A stretch of DNA of 60,177 nt from Collodictyon triciliatum (GCA_043381765.1 JBHJMP010000835.1:1-60177); one strand, 5' to 3'. Shown: positions 13,005 through 25,035, counted from the first letter of the stretch. Program-made: numbers and translations. Notes: a model not told the origin generated them from the sequence alone.

Positions 13005-13125
13005 AATTACACACACAGAGAATGGAATCGTAGATACAAACTGAAATAATTGTCGGGTAGTTATTTTGATTAATACTATTTATCGACTGGATATTATGTT
13101 GTGTTCGCCTAGTCATGCGAATCCA

Positions 13126-13308
13126 TTCTTTTCTTTTCTTTTCTTTTCTTTTCTTTTCTTTTCTTTTCTTTTCTTTTCTTTTCTTTTCTTTTCTTTTCTT
13201 CTTTTTCTTTTTCTTCTTTTTCTTCTTTTTCTTCTTTTTCTTCTTTTTCTTCTTTTTCTTCTTTTTCTTCTTTTTCTTCTTTTTCTTCTTTTTCTTCTTT
13301 TTCTTCTT
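13126..13308. repeat. Pyrimidine tract, (TTTTC)n then (TTCTTT)n
   Basis: Pentamer repeats at 13126-13200 change to hexamer repeats up to 13308, ending 56 nt before the palmitoyltransferase ATG. On the + strand this is a long polypyrimidine tract that probably lies in the promoter or 5' UTR. Confidence 0.9.
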
Positions 13309-13364
13309 TTGGCCCTCCTGATCCAACCTCTTGTCCGTGCAGCGACCGTTCTGCGGTTCATAGG

Positions 13365-15672
13365 ATGCGCCCACCAGACACGGCGTCGGGCCCAAAGGCA
13401 GTTTTGCTAACCTTACTTCGGGATAAGACACCGATCACAGCGCGGGATTTCGACGATCCTTTCCAAGCTTTTGTGACGATCATAGTGTTGAGTCTTCGTT
13501 CTTTAGGATACTTACTGTGCGCAGCCTTAGTTCTTCTGATTGTCTGCTTTGGATATTTTTACTTTTTCAACATAGCTCCGCTTCTAATCTTCGAGAATAC
13601 GCTGGTCAAAGTACGTGCTTTGTTGGAAGCAGACACGTTTTTTTTTTTTTAATTGTTATTATCTATCTGGTAGTGTTTGATGCTTCACTGTTATATCTGG
13701 CTATGTATATGTATTAAAAATGTTAAATGCAATCAATTAATTTGTTATTCTCATCTGAGCGAGTCAAAATGAATCATGCAGCTACTTTTTGACGCCACGG
13801 CTGTTTTTTTGTATACCTCTCTTCTGTTCAACTACATCCAATGTATTTACACGGGCCCAGGATATGCCACTAGAGAGGTACGTCTTGAATAAATCATTTA
13901 CCAATCCAATATCCAGGCCTTCCAGTCCCATCAAGAAGATATATTTGAAGGAAAACATGTTGTTTCATCCGTAATAATACTCCTACGGCAGTCCGACGAA
14001 GAGTATGCCTCTATTGTTGGATCGGAAACCAGAAATCACTGCGAAATATGTAACCAATGAATACACTCATTCACTTTTTTATTAGGAATATGCATATTTA
14101 ACAATATAAAAATGCAGGTGACTTGATTAAACCACCGCGAGCGCATCACTGTAAAGTATGCGATAGGTATGTTGGGACACACAAAACTATTTGACTGAAT
14201 GAAACCATCATGTGCATGAATCTTTGGAGCCATACCTAACACTCTATTTGGGAAAAAATACATCAGGTGTGTTCTGCGAATGGATCACCATTGCCGTATC
14301 CTTAAAAAAAAAAATGAATTTGGCTACTCCTTTAATATCTATCAGAATATTACTTTGAAGAAGAGATGGGGGGTTTCGATGAACTAGAAACAATACAGTT
14401 TTTCGGGGAAGAAAACTAAATCCAGAAAGAGTGTGCTCTGGATATTTTTTTCATGATTTCTATTTATCATCGAGTAGATAAGTCAGGTTTCTTGCCAAAT
14501 TTTTATTTTCCCTTAATTTTTCATCTTTAAAAAAAAAGCCTGGATAAATAACTGCGTTGGTTTTAATAACCATCGAAGCTTCTTCTTGTTTTTGGTTTAT
14601 TTTTGTGTGTGTTTGTGTTGGTTCAGCCTTTCGATGGGATATATTTTGTATTATAAGGTAGAGCCGCTTCGATTTGCATTCTATTCTACTCACTCAAGAA
14701 TAAGTTGATTTATATCAAATCTCTCGCTAGCACCAATATACCCTCTCTTTTTTTTCTTGTTTCTCGTTTTTCTTCAACACGTCCACAAAGGAGGATAACC
14801 CTTCAAACCACTCGACACGCATGATTTCTCGTGCACTACTTCCTGCAATAGTGGTCATTGGTTTGACTATCGTAGGCATGACAATCTCACAAGCCATGAA
14901 CATAATCACTAACACAACTGTAATCGAAAGAAAGATTTAGCAACGATACCAAAGGAATCTGAAACTGCACCAGGTTTTTTTTTCTTGGTTTGAAAGATGA
15001 AACAATTTGATGGTTCAGAAAAAAAATCATCGAAAGAGATATTACATGTGTATTACTGAATTATAATTATAATTGAATTAATCCTTGGAATGCATGTAAT
15101 CATGGATACAAGCCATGCATATATATGATTCCTTATTTGCTCGCGAACTCCGATTAACACGTGGATGCCTCATAGAAAGATCCAGAAGGTTTTCAGATGC
15201 CTCAAAAACCACCAGATTATAACCTGGGCTGGAAGCGGAATTCCCAAGAGTTTTTCAATTCGTCGAGGTGCAGAAAATCTTTGATATTTTTCTTTTTTTC
15301 TTAAATAAAACGCAACAATCTACTTCGCAATACATCCTTTTGCATAATCGTTTGCATGGTTCTTTCTAGTAACAAGATTATTTGCTTGTCCGTTCTCTAG
15401 AATATGTGCTCCTTTTTTTATAATTAATTAAAATAGGATTTGAAGCCACACCCTATTACACTCGATTTCACTTTTTTTTTTGGTTTTTTGGTTTTTTGTG
15501 TACCGCCTGTATTTGTTTTCCTTTAAAAAAAAATCGTTCTAATGCACATGTCTTTTTTTTTTTTTCATCTAATTCTGGGTGAAATCACAGCCTTTCAACT
15601 TTTTTACTGCCTTCTGTAAGACCTCAAAGGGGCGATGGAATCCACTTTGACACGCGCAAGAGTGATGATTAA
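13365..15672 (+). CDS. DHHC-type protein S-palmitoyltransferase
   Basis: Phase-consistent exons: 13365-13610, 13782-13877, 13917-14049, 14118-14166, 14267-14295, 14539-14657, 14791-14919, 15197-15267, 15621-15672; about 307 aa. Two N-terminal membrane spans end in NYIQCIYTGPGYA. The cysteine-rich domain is canonical: CEIC, x9 to HC (LIKPPRAHHCKVC), then [20 protein letters not shown]. Two further spans follow, with NTT at the end of the last. The C-terminal DYNLGWKRN is the motif usually seen after the fourth span. The DHHC cysteine carries the acyl group that is transferred to protein cysteines, at Golgi, ER or plasma membrane; which one cannot be told. The second intron is only 39 nt and exon 14267-14295 only 29 nt. 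The in-frame 21 nt at 13971-13991 could be read through or spliced; I keep it. The donor at 14920 is the least certain junction. Confidence 0.88.
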
Positions 15673-15923
15673 AAGGACACATAAAAAGAAAAGAAAAAGC
15701 AAACTCATGGTAAATATCGGTGCTGTTAGCAAACGAATCAGATTTCTTGCATACTTTGTCCCAAGAAACTCAAAAGAAAGAAAGAAAAAAATAGAACCAT
15801 CTGTGTTGAATGCTCAGTTTATATATTTCTCAACACAACACCAGCTTGTCAAAAATATAAATCTTTTTATTTCATGAGGGTTGGGGAACATCTTTTTTTT
15901 TATCTCTGAGATACCGCCTATCA

Positions 15924-16371
15924 TTAGTGGTAAATCGTGCCTACTTTTGTGTACTTTGACTCAAAAAACGCTTCCCATGAATTCAGAGTCTCCAATTCTG
16001 ATGCATTCAGCCCAAATAAATCCGGGACGAGCTTAATATCAAGAGATCGGTTCAGAATCAAAAACACCCACACAAAACACTATTCATGAGAAAATAGAGT
16101 ATGAAAACAAACATGTATACATATATATAAACAGCGGGCAATACACGCATCATATCTACCCTGAAATAATTGCGCTTACATCCTCAGCTTTTGTAGACAT
16201 CTTTGCAAAACCCCTGTTCGGCTCTCTTCCAGCATATTCGGAATACGGACCCCCAGGCCCATAGTTTGTGTTGTTTGCACCGACATCGTAGATGTTTCCC
16301 TATCAATAAGAATTAACCCGTGAAGAAAAATGACATGAAGCCATTATCCATGAATATATATGTATATAGGT

Positions 16372-16427
<56 letters not shown>

Positions 16428-16833
16428 TACACACACAAACACAAAAGGAGAGGGTAAAATAAGAATGAGAATAATCATATGCAGCAATAATCCACAGATC
16501 AATCGGTACGCGTATTGCCACATAGACGGGCTTTGAAGGATCCGATCCGTTGTACTGGGACAGCTGAAGATGCGTAAGGACGAGCGGGATGTTTGGCGAT
16601 GTGGCCCATGGGGCGGGGGGCGGCTGCGGCGCAGAGGCATAGCTCTCGGGATAGTCCTGCTGATTCACCTCTGCATACGCGCTCCGCTTTGCTGGTTGCG
16701 GCGCTTTGCGCAGGAAGCTCGGGCAGAAGAGCTCCACGATGGGCTTTATGCACAGTCCGATGAGCGGGAAGCTGGCAAGGAAGCTCACAATGCTCGTCAA
16801 TATGTCACACAAGAAGCTGCAGGCGCGCTGCAT
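15924..16833 (-). CDS. Membrane-associated cytochrome b5-like heme/steroid-binding protein (PGRMC/Dap1 family)
   Basis: Three exons, 16833-16510, 16299-16180 and 16031-15924, all in phase 0, give 183 aa. An N-terminal hydrophobic segment (about residues 5-38) is a membrane anchor, followed by a Pro/Tyr-rich linker. The b5-like domain begins LTHLQLSQYNG, continues PVYVAIRGNIYDV, then GPGGPYSEYAGREPNRGFAKMS, and ends LNSWEAFFESKYTKVG. The YGPGGPY..AGR stretch holds the tyrosine that binds heme in this family. Known members bind heme, regulate P450/sterol metabolism and sit in the ER. A poly(A) signal lies about 52 nt past the stop. The first intron carries a (CA)n microsatellite. Identification is firm; the exact partner is not visible. 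Confidence 0.88.
16376..16436. repeat. (CA)n microsatellite in the first intron of the heme-protein gene
   Basis: About 22 CA units followed by CATA variants, lying inside the intron between exons 1 and 2. Confidence 0.9.
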
Positions 16834-17200
16834 CGTGGGGCTAGCGTTCGACCTATGGTTTGATTTATTGGTTTTTTGGTTTATTGTTTTCTTTTGTTTT
16901 CTTTTGTTTTCTTTTGTTTTCTTTTGTTTTCTTTTGTTTTCTTTTGTTTTCTTTCGAGCAATAATATCGTCGGGCGCTTAGTGAGCGCCTTCTTTACTCC
17001 CAGCGCACAAGAGCAAACCAGAAAGCGACGAAGAGCACAAACGCGATTTAGAAAACGACACGGTGCGCAACGGGGATCAACAAATTCTCGAAAAGCAGGA
17101 ATCATTAACTCCACATATGTAATTTTATTGCGGAATATATGATAAAAAATTGTTCTTGCTGTTTCAAAGAAACTATTTCATGCTATTGCATTGATTTATT
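16834..17200. other. Intergenic region with (TTTTGTTTTC)n decamer repeat
   Basis: This is the shared upstream region of the divergent heme-protein (-) and adenylate kinase (+) genes. A decamer repeat runs from about 16884 to 16952 and a TTTTATTG-rich stretch lies near 17120. I recognise no promoter element. Confidence 0.6.
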
Positions 17201-17328
17201 AGATATCCAACATGATTCTCATCATGCATACTGAACTGACCTGCAGAAGCAGCTTCTTGTCTGCTGACGAAACAACACAGCCAGGCAAACATACAGCTAC
17301 AACACCTTCCTTGACAGCCCCAGAAACA

Positions 17329-18890
17329 ATGTTTGGCCGTTACCGCTCTTTCCTCCGAGAATGCGGCTGCCGCGGCACAAGCACAATGAGCCTGACCAGT
17401 GAGCTGCACCCAATCAAGTCCCAACGACTGACATTCCTCGGCCCGCCAGGATCCGGCAAGGTAAATCAGCCACGCGACCATTCCGCCACTCTTTTGCGTC
17501 CTCCGCGGAGTTCTTTGGGGTTTGAGAAAACGCCTCTTATGGGTCGCAGCGCCAGACACTGGGCGAGCCCGGCAGCGTGACAAGTGATGTGATAACGTTT
17601 GTGAAAGAAAAAGAAACACAGCATTCACGTGTAGGGCACGTACTCTTCGTGGCTGAAAAGAAAGTATGGCTTCGATATCCTGTCGTCCGGCGACCTTGTG
17701 CGCAAAATCATCCACGGCCAAGTCACACAAGAGCATGTAAATATCAGCCATATAGCTGCGCGTTTGTGTGCTGCGCACTCACTCCGCGCAACCAAACCAC
17801 ACTCAGCAGGATTCGAAGGCCGTCCATGTTCTGAAGGAATGCATTTCTCACGGCGAACTGGTTCCCGACAGGCTCATGGCTGAGATTCTCGACCAGTTCT
17901 TCTTCGACAGTAGGTGCTCCCACTCCATTTGATTTGTTTATTTGTCCCTGATTACTATACTTGTTATTATCTTCATTTTTTATATTGTTATTAATTGAAC
18001 TGATTTGATTTGATTTGATTTGATTTGATTTGATTTGATTTGATTTGATTTGATTTGATTTGATTTGATTATGTGAAAGTTGAATAAGGCCCAAAAGAAA
18101 ATCGAAAATTAGCAAACCCGAGTAGCAGCGGTATAAATAAACAAATATGGATAGAATTGAAGCCTGGCCAAGGATTTATCCTGGATGGTTATCCACGCTC
18201 GCTGGCCCAAGCACAGCTTCTGCAAGACGGGCCGCATCCAATCGACATGGCATTCCACTTTATTGTGCCAGGTCGAATCTCTTCATCCATCACACTTACC
18301 TATCAGGACTTGCTCACCAAAGACGTCCTACATCAGATAGCATCATCGTTCGTAAACTAAGTGCACGTCGTGTTTGCAAGGGTTGCGGTCATAACTACAA
18401 TCTGTGCGACATTAACGAGGACGGAGTCATCATGCCACCGATTCTGCCGAAGGTTAGACGTCTATCTTTCTTTCCCTACATAATCACGACCTAGTTTTTG
18501 TTCTTTCTTCCTTTCAATCGGTTAAAGAGACGCAGGGCTGACCACCTCAAACATAAATCCCCGTCGTAGAATGCGGGGGTGTGTGACTTTTGTGGAGGAG
18601 GTTTGGCCCAAAGACCGGATGACAGAGAAGACGTGGTGGAGAAACGACTGCGCCATTATCACCGCACTGGTGACCGTATGTTTTCTGCGTCTCTCTAATA
18701 CCCCTGATACAAGCCTTGGAATGCACCTCAGTTGTGCGAGAGGTGGATTGACTGAGTTGAACCCTACACTGCAGAGATTGTAGATTTTTACAAGCATCGC
18801 GGGCGATGCATTGAGATGGACGCTCGGGGCAGTCTGGACAACCGCCTTACACACATTGAAAATCTGCTGCGGTCCATTACGCCTGTTTAA
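17329..18890 (+). CDS. Adenylate kinase with zinc-finger lid
   Basis: Seven phase-consistent exons: 17329-17460, 17635-17736, 17810-17909, 18155-18271, 18337-18452, 18570-18669, 18757-18890. Starts at 17386 (247 aa), 17329 (266 aa) or 17212 are all in frame. The 17386 start (MSLTSEL) matches the usual family length, and the longer versions add an Arg-rich, presequence-like leader. Motifs: P-loop FLGPPGSGK; AMP site DILSSGDLVR and GFILDGYPRS; lid with CKGC and CDFC zinc pairs; QRPDD after the lid; C-terminal VDFYKHRG. The enzyme interconverts ATP+AMP with 2 ADP. Cytosolic or mitochondrial location depends on the start used. A TAG at 18567-18569 falls in the fifth intron and serves as its acceptor, so it is not a break. 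Poly(A) signal at 18996. Confidence 0.93.
17999..18070. repeat. (TGATT)n pentamer repeat in an adenylate kinase intron
   Basis: About 14 perfect units lie inside the intron 17910-18154. The related pentamer TCAAA recurs at 53.3 kb. Confidence 0.95.
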
Positions 18891-18995
18891 ACAGACTCTC
18901 TTCATTATCTTTGCGACCGTGATACTTGGGTCAGATTATTTGTCCCTCGCCCGCCCGCTCCCTTTTACCCCATCCGATTGACCAACGATGTGATG

Positions 18996-19001
18996 AATAA
19001 A
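18996..19001 (+). promoter_or_regulatory. poly(A) signal of the adenylate kinase gene
   Basis: AATAAA lies 106 nt after the stop at 18890. Confidence 0.5.
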
Positions 19002-19127
19002 GTATATAATATAAAACATAATAAAATGCAAATTATTTGATAGATGACAGATTGCTCTTGAGTGTATGGTTTCATCATCGCCACCCGTGGCATCTCTTTG
19101 GCTCTTCCACTCGACACGCAAGCGTCC

Positions 19128-22100
19128 TTACTCAGCCGGCGGCTCCCACGATGTCTTGCCCGTGAGTGTGTTGTAGTAGTAAGTCCTTCCGCTAGCTTCG
19201 TCCACAAGTGTCTTCACGTGTGAGGGCATCACAGGTGATGTCGGGGACAAAGGCTTAGCCTGCGACTGCAGCGGAATCGGGACGGGCAGTTGGAAGCCCA
19301 TACTCGCGCGCAGGTGCGACGGCTTCAACACAGTTGGCGCAGGTTCGGGCTTTGGCGGTTCCGTAACTATCGGCGCGACAGGCAGCACTGAGGCTGAAGC
19401 AGAGGCTGCAAGAACGGCCGGCGTGGTGGACGATGGATTAGACGCGCCAGTTTTGTCCTGCGATGGGTGGTTGAGTAAAGACAGAGCGTTCCCGACGTGG
19501 TTGGATATGTCCTCACCCTTTCACACATCTTGTACTTTTGCAGAAGAGATGTCTCGTAGCACAGAAAGACGAAGGCGTTTGCGTGTGGGGGACTTGGGTC
19601 TCCTCGCGATGGTGGGGTGCGTTCGGCCTCGGGGATGTTTTTCAAGGAGACGGCTTTACGGGACTCCTGTGACGATTCGAGCATTTGATGTGACCCATCT
19701 TTCAATGAACATGATGAAAGTAAATAAAACAAAGATGCAAGACGAATGTCTGGTTGTGTTGTGATGATTGGTGGTTTCTTACCTGCTCCCATCGCCCTTT
19801 CACGGTAAAGACGTTTTCGCGGTTGTAGACGCGGTGCATAACTATGACGGGATAAAAGCAGAAGAGGTTTGTAATTAGGTGGGGATGTGTAATGTGCTGA
19901 TGCTGGTCTTTGGTGCTAATATACCAATTTTCAAATCCTCCAGTGCTGAAAAGATTTTGACACGATATTGGGAGATTTGAGACGCAATGGTAGCTTTCTG
20001 TTGTGGGTTTGTAGCGTGCGTAGCATGGTAATATCGGATGATTCCTTCCAGTTTATTAATTTCGCGTTCGTGGTTGATAATCATTTTTTCCAGTTTTGCA
20101 ATCGACGCTGTTTGTAAAAAANNNNNNNNNNNNNNNNNNNNNNNNNNNNNNNNNNNNNNNNNNNNNNNNNNNNNNNNNNNNNNNNNNNNNNNNNNNNNNN
20201 NNNNNNNNNNNNNNNNNNNNNNNNNNNNNNNNNNNNNNNNNNNNNNNNNNNNNNNNNNNNNNNNNNNNNNNNNNNNNNNNNNNNNNNNNNNNNNNNNNNN
20301 NNNNNNNNNNNNNNNNNNNNNNNNNNNNNNNNNNNNNNNNNNNNNNNNNNNNNNNNNNNNNNNNNNNNNNNNNNNNNNNNNNNNNNNNNNNNNNNNNNNN
20401 NNNNNNNNNNNNNNNNNNNNNNNNNNNNNNNNNNNNNNNNNNNNNNNNNNNNNNNNNNNNNNNNNNNNNNNNNNNNNNNNNNNNNNNNNNNNNNNNNNNN
20501 NNNNNNNNNNNNNNNNNNNNNNNNNNNNNNNNNNNNNNNNNNNNNNNNNNNNNNNNNNNNNNNNNNNNNNNNNNNNNNNNNNNNNNNNNNNNNNNNNNNN
20601 NNNNNNNNNNNNNNNNNNNNNNNNNNNNNNNNNNNNNNNNNNNNNNNNNNNNNNNNNNNNNNNNNNNNNNNNNNNNNNNNNNNNNNNNNNNNNNNNNNNN
20701 NNNNNNNNNNNNNNNNNNNNNNNNNNNNNNNNNNNNNNNNNNNNNNNNNNNNNNNNNNNNNNNNNNNNNNNNNNNNNNAAAAAAAAAAAGGATGGTTAAA
20801 AGAGAGAAGAGCTGGGGTAGGGAAGTTCATGTTGTAGGCTGTTAAAATTGTAATAGACTAGATACTATGGTATTTGAAAATATTATGTAGGATGTCATAT
20901 AAATGAAGAGTCCATGCAATATAATTTGACGTTATATTGACAGCGTGCTTGACGTGCATTGATTGGAGTGTTACTTGACTGGCTCCAGGGAGTTGGATGG
21001 CAGCACCATACTTGGTAGCCACAAGGTTTGAGGAAGCATCGGAGGTGGAGGGTTTTCCTTCATTCAAGAATATGTATTGCAAATGTGGTTCATCCTGTGC
21101 AAAAAAAATGAATAAATTACAGATATTTTCAACAGCCAGCAAGCAAATAGCATAGAGGGTAAACATATAGAAAAATAATTAATAAAGAAAAAAAAAGGAG
21201 AATATAATCGAAGATGTGATTTTTCAGGTCTGATTAATTGGTTTAATTCATTAATTATTTACTCTGTTTTTTTGTTTTTTGTTTTTTTTTGTTACTATGT
21301 ATGTGTCATTAATTTGATGCTTGAGTAAAGATAGAAGAAGAAATGAGTGAATTTTTAACCTTCCAACATTCAAGAGCATTGTATTTGACCATTGGCTGAA
21401 TGTTCATAAGATAGAAAATCTATATTTCATGTGATTGAATTAATCATTAATTTTATTTATAGGGGAAAAAATTTGAAAGAGAAAGATAGAAAATATATAC
21501 ATGCATGATTAAGATAGAAAGAACTCTTGTGGATTTTGTTAATTCTGCACATACTTTTTCGTCTGGCTCTTCAGCAACATTTGTCTTTTTAGTGGTTTTT
21601 TTAGGTTTCGCTTGTAGTTCAGCAGTCCCTTTGACCACCCAGTTTTGATGAATCATACCGAGCTTGTTGTTTTAATTTGAGTGGCCAGATTTAGTGCATA
21701 TACTGATTATTGTATGAAATACACATACTTTTTTTTTTAAAAAAAAAAAAACTATGCTGTGGATTAGTTCATATTTATGCCTACGTTTACAAACATTCAT
21801 CATGAAAAAGAGAGAGAGAGAGAAAGGGAGAGATGTCTTGAAAAAATAAAGCCCAAAAAGAAAAAAAACCTCGTCGTCAGGAAACGGATGTTCCAGAATG
21901 GAGGATATCTCTTCCAGCGTCGAGTAAATTGTCCGGCAGCACTGCAGCAAATTTGCATCCTCTCCTTCTCTCTGGGAATGAGTATTGGAGTACAACCCGG
22001 CGAACTGATTAAGGATATCCTCGATATTCTCCTTCTTTGTCTCCTCCTCGGAAATCTTTTTCAAGAGAGACTCCAGCGTTTCTATACCAAGACGGGCGAT

Positions 22101-22329
22101 TCTTATGAGTCACACAGAAAATCGCGATACCTTGGCTGGTAACAAAATCAAAGATATCTCCACATAAAGATAGGAATGAATACTATCACGAGTTTAAGAA
22201 AGTGTTTCGAGGCCTGCCCACACAATAGACCATGAATGACCATTGATTATCCACCCATTCGAATTCAAAAACAAAGCAAAACAAAACAAAACAAAACAAA
22301 ACAAAGCAAAAGAAAAACAAAACAAAAAA

Positions 22330-22410
<81 letters not shown>

Positions 22411-23469
22411 AAAAGCAAAACAAAAGCAAAACAAAGAACAAAAAGAAAAGAAAAGAAAAAAAAAAGATACCCAGCTTGCTCTTCTCCGTGACAAAGACCC
22501 TGAAGTGCTCGGGACTCAGCTCCAAGCGGAGACACAGCAGATCAGCCATCTGCGTCATCGTCATCGCCTCATCGAACTTGAGCGTCTTGAACGTCAGCGG
22601 ACCGGTGTACACCTTCAGCGCAACCTACAGGCCGGAGAAGCCGCGAGCATGCGGTGAGCATCGCCACCGAAAGGGAGAACCACGGATGGACTCTGCACGC
22701 ACATACACAAATATCTATATCTATGAATCTCTCTGTATATGCGCCTGCATTGCAGAGCAGAGCAGAGCAGAGCACAAACCGGACGCGCATTCGGGAGGGT
22801 GACGGAGGCGCGTGCAGCCTTTGCGGGGTCGGCCACAGATGTAGCCACAGATGTAGCCACAGATGTAGCCACAGGCGCAGGGGGGTCGGGGCCGTCGGCG
22901 GGTGCCGGGCGTGCGTCGACGTAGGTGATCTCGCGGGGGGCGTCCTTCCGCGGCTGCTCCGGCGGCTGCACCTCGGCCGTCCGCGCGTTGTACACGTACG
23001 CAAGGCCGCTGCGCACATCGCGGGCGGGACACCACGGCGCATCCTGCACGGCAAGCAGCGCCTGCAGCAGCCCCTCCGCCTCGGCGACAGACGGCACCGA
23101 TGGGGCAGAAGGAGAAGGGGAAGGAGCAGGAGAAGGGGAAGGGGAGGCAGGAGAAGGAGCAGCGGCAGAGGCAGCGGCAGCCGCGGCAAGCAGGATGTCG
23201 TCCGGCGGGGGCGGCAGCGTCGTCTGCGGGGTGCGGGCCGTCGCCACAGCCAGCGACTTTGGGCGCGGTGCGGGCGGCTTTGCGGCCAGGCGGGAGAAGT
23301 GTGCAGCCGCGTTGGCCACGCTCCCTGTTGCCCGCGCTGCGTCGCTCTCGGCCTCGCTTGGCGGCGGAGGCGGTGGTGGAGGCGGTGCCGACCATGAGGT
23401 CTCTCCCGTCTCCTCGTTGAAGTAGTAGGTCTGCCCGCTGCCCGGGTCTAACGCCTGCTTCCACGGCAT
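19128..23469 (-). CDS. Large protein with WW domains at both ends (interrupted by an assembly gap)
   Basis: The N-terminal exon 23469-22780 (230 codons) starts with a WW domain (MPWKQ..GQTYYFNEETGETSW) and a long Pro/Ala-rich region. Exon 22624-22471 joins in phase and encodes a beta-rich segment (VALKVYTGPLTFKTLKFDEA) resembling an RA/ubiquitin-like fold. Further minus-strand exons follow near 21880-22090 (helical, DILNQFAGLYSNTHSQ), 21548-21660, 20985-21100, then the gap, a coiled-coil exon 19930-20110 (EREINKLEGIIRYYHA), 19780-19840, and a last exon ending at 19128 with a second WW (ASGRTYYYNTLTGKTSW). The first conserved Trp of that WW is missing. Not every junction could be closed, so this may be two genes. 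WW domains bind proline-rich ligands. A cytoskeletal or adaptor role is only a guess. Confidence 0.6.
20122..20778. other. Assembly gap (657 N)
   Basis: Run of N flanked on both sides by A-runs. It lies inside the WW-domain gene and hides one or more of its exons. Confidence 0.99.
22265..22463. repeat. A-rich intron tract: (AAAAC)n, poly(A), (AAAAG)n
   Basis: An A-run of about 75 nt with pentamer variants on both sides. It lies in the intron after exon 22624-22471, where the transcribed strand reads as poly(T). Confidence 0.9.
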
Positions 23470-23826
23470 GGCGGCTGCTCTCTTGTCCGGTTAGTCTGAT
23501 CTTGTCTGGTTAGTCGCTCCCTTCGTGCGTGTGCGCATTGTGAATCATGACAGATCGGTCATGCCGCTGAATTTCGGTTTTCTGTGTGCTTGGCTATGAT
23601 GCTGAGGGGATAAGCAAGGGGCTCTGCTATCGCCGCTCTAAAGATATCCGCTTTTCTATGTCTGTGCGCGTGGTTCTGCAAAGGGCTCTCCGGCTCCTTT
23701 TATCTCTCGCAATCACAACGACCACGCAAAGGTGACTAGAAATAAATGTATATATGGTGGCCCTCGACAAGAAAGAGAGCTCGGTCTCGCTGCGGATTGC
23801 TGTGACGGAGTCCTATCAAGACAGAT
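23470..23826. other. Region between eL37 and the WW gene
   Basis: It contains the 3' flank of eL37 and the 5' flank of the WW gene, both on the minus strand. No further gene or clear regulatory site is seen. Confidence 0.5.
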
Positions 23827-24351
23827 TTATTGGGCCTTGGCAGTGACCTTCTTGGCTTTGGTTCCTGTTGGGTGTGCGGTGTTTGGGTGAGTCCTCTTTC
23901 ATGACGGATGTGTAAAAGGGTGGATTCGGGCGTGTGTTCAGTTTGGCTTTCATTTGCCTGTTTGTTGGAACATATCAACGTACCATAGCGGAAGCCGTTC
24001 TTGAACTGGCGGTTGACGATCTTCAGGTGGCGGCGGCGACCAGTTCCGGTGGTTCTTCTGCGCTTCGACTTCTCGCTCCAGTTGTCTAGTGTGTGTGGGT
24101 GTGTATGTGTGTGGAAACATTCGTGAGAAATAGCTTGTCCAGACCCCTAACCTTATGTGCCAATATGAGGCCTCATTGTTCTGATGCGCGGGTCTGGCCC
24201 ACTGCTTCTACTCACAGGTGCGCTTTCTGGCAGCAGGGTAACCGCAGGAAGCGCAGACTCCCTTTTGCTTGTGGAAGGTGGTGCGACCGCAGCGGCGGCA
24301 CAGGGTGTGGGCCTTGGTGTGGCGGGGACCGAAGCTGGATGTACCCTTAGT
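23827..24351 (-). CDS. RPL37: Large-subunit ribosomal protein eL37
   Basis: Three exons, 24351-24216, 24085-23984 and 23864-23827, join in phase to give a typical eL37 chain. It begins [20 protein letters not shown], carries zinc-ribbon cysteines in CRRCG and [11 protein letters not shown], then [16 protein letters not shown] and [13 protein letters not shown], and ends AKKVTAKAQ. It is a structural protein of the 60S subunit that binds 5.8S/28S rRNA. The codon before the first Thr is TAG, so the initiator ATG must sit in a separate upstream exon. The only ATG directly followed by GT in the next 650 bases is at 24741-24739. The AATAAA poly(A) signal (23831-23826) overlaps the stop codon. Confidence 0.93.
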
Positions 24352-25035
24352 CTATGGTGGAAGGCGGGTAAGTGACAAGTAAACAGGCTCTTCACCTAGA
24401 TCGGCATAGATCGGCATAGATCGGCAGGGCTATGCATGTTAACAGGTGAAAGAAACGGGGGCGATCAAGGGAAAGATTGATGGCTTGCACAGGAAACAAA
24501 AGGAGGAAATGAAAAGAGGACATGAAAAATACGCAAATGTTAGTATAGAGCCAAGAAGGCAAAAAGTTTGGGTAACGAAGGAAATCAAGAGGGTCAGAAA
24601 ATACGAGCTGTGGACTTCAGAAGCCCTACGTAGGTATTAGTAGCTTTGTTTGGCGTCGATCACATATGCTATCGATAGCATAGAGGTTAACGAAAAAGTC
24701 GGCGTGAGGGTGTCGAGACTGGAAAATTATAGGCAAACCATTTCGTCTGTTGGGCACTAGTGTGGCTGTGTCGGCAGTTGTGCAGAAGCGAGTCTGTCAA
24801 GTGGTAACGATGCCACTAGGAATTTGCAACAGGAAGAGAAGGTGTGGTTTCGAATGGATCAAAGCTGATCAATTTCTAACAGAACACCGTGTAATCATCA
24901 AATGTGGAAATTATGTTGTCCAACAATTGAGATGATATAGATGTTGATTTAGGCTTTTGAACATTAAAAAAACAGACAGAAGATGCGCACATAGGAGAAT
25001 GTGGACAACTCCAAACACAGTCTAATAAAAAAAAC
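24352..25035. other. Upstream/intron region of eL37, no other gene seen
   Basis: It probably contains the eL37 5' intron and promoter. A short tandem of 11-nt units (GATCGGCATA-like, three copies) lies at 24398-24426. I looked for C/D-box snoRNA motifs in the eL37 introns and saw none convincing. Confidence 0.4.

Noticed and set aside
13066-13431. Open frames through the pyrimidine repeats (poly-Phe/Leu or poly-Lys/Arg)
   Set aside because: They arise from the simple repeats and end inside the palmitoyltransferase exon in other frames.
13971-13991. A 21-nt GT-AG intron in the palmitoyltransferase gene
   Set aside because: The 21 nt are in frame and free of stops, so reading through is simpler; I keep it as coding.
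18561-18570. In-frame TAG in the adenylate kinase lid exon, suggesting a pseudogene
   Set aside because: TAG is the acceptor of the fifth intron; splicing at 18570 restores the conserved PK|NAGVCDFCGG in phase.
24086-24215. snoRNA in an eL37 intron
   Set aside because: No paired C (RTGATGA) and D (CTGA) boxes with a terminal stem could be found.
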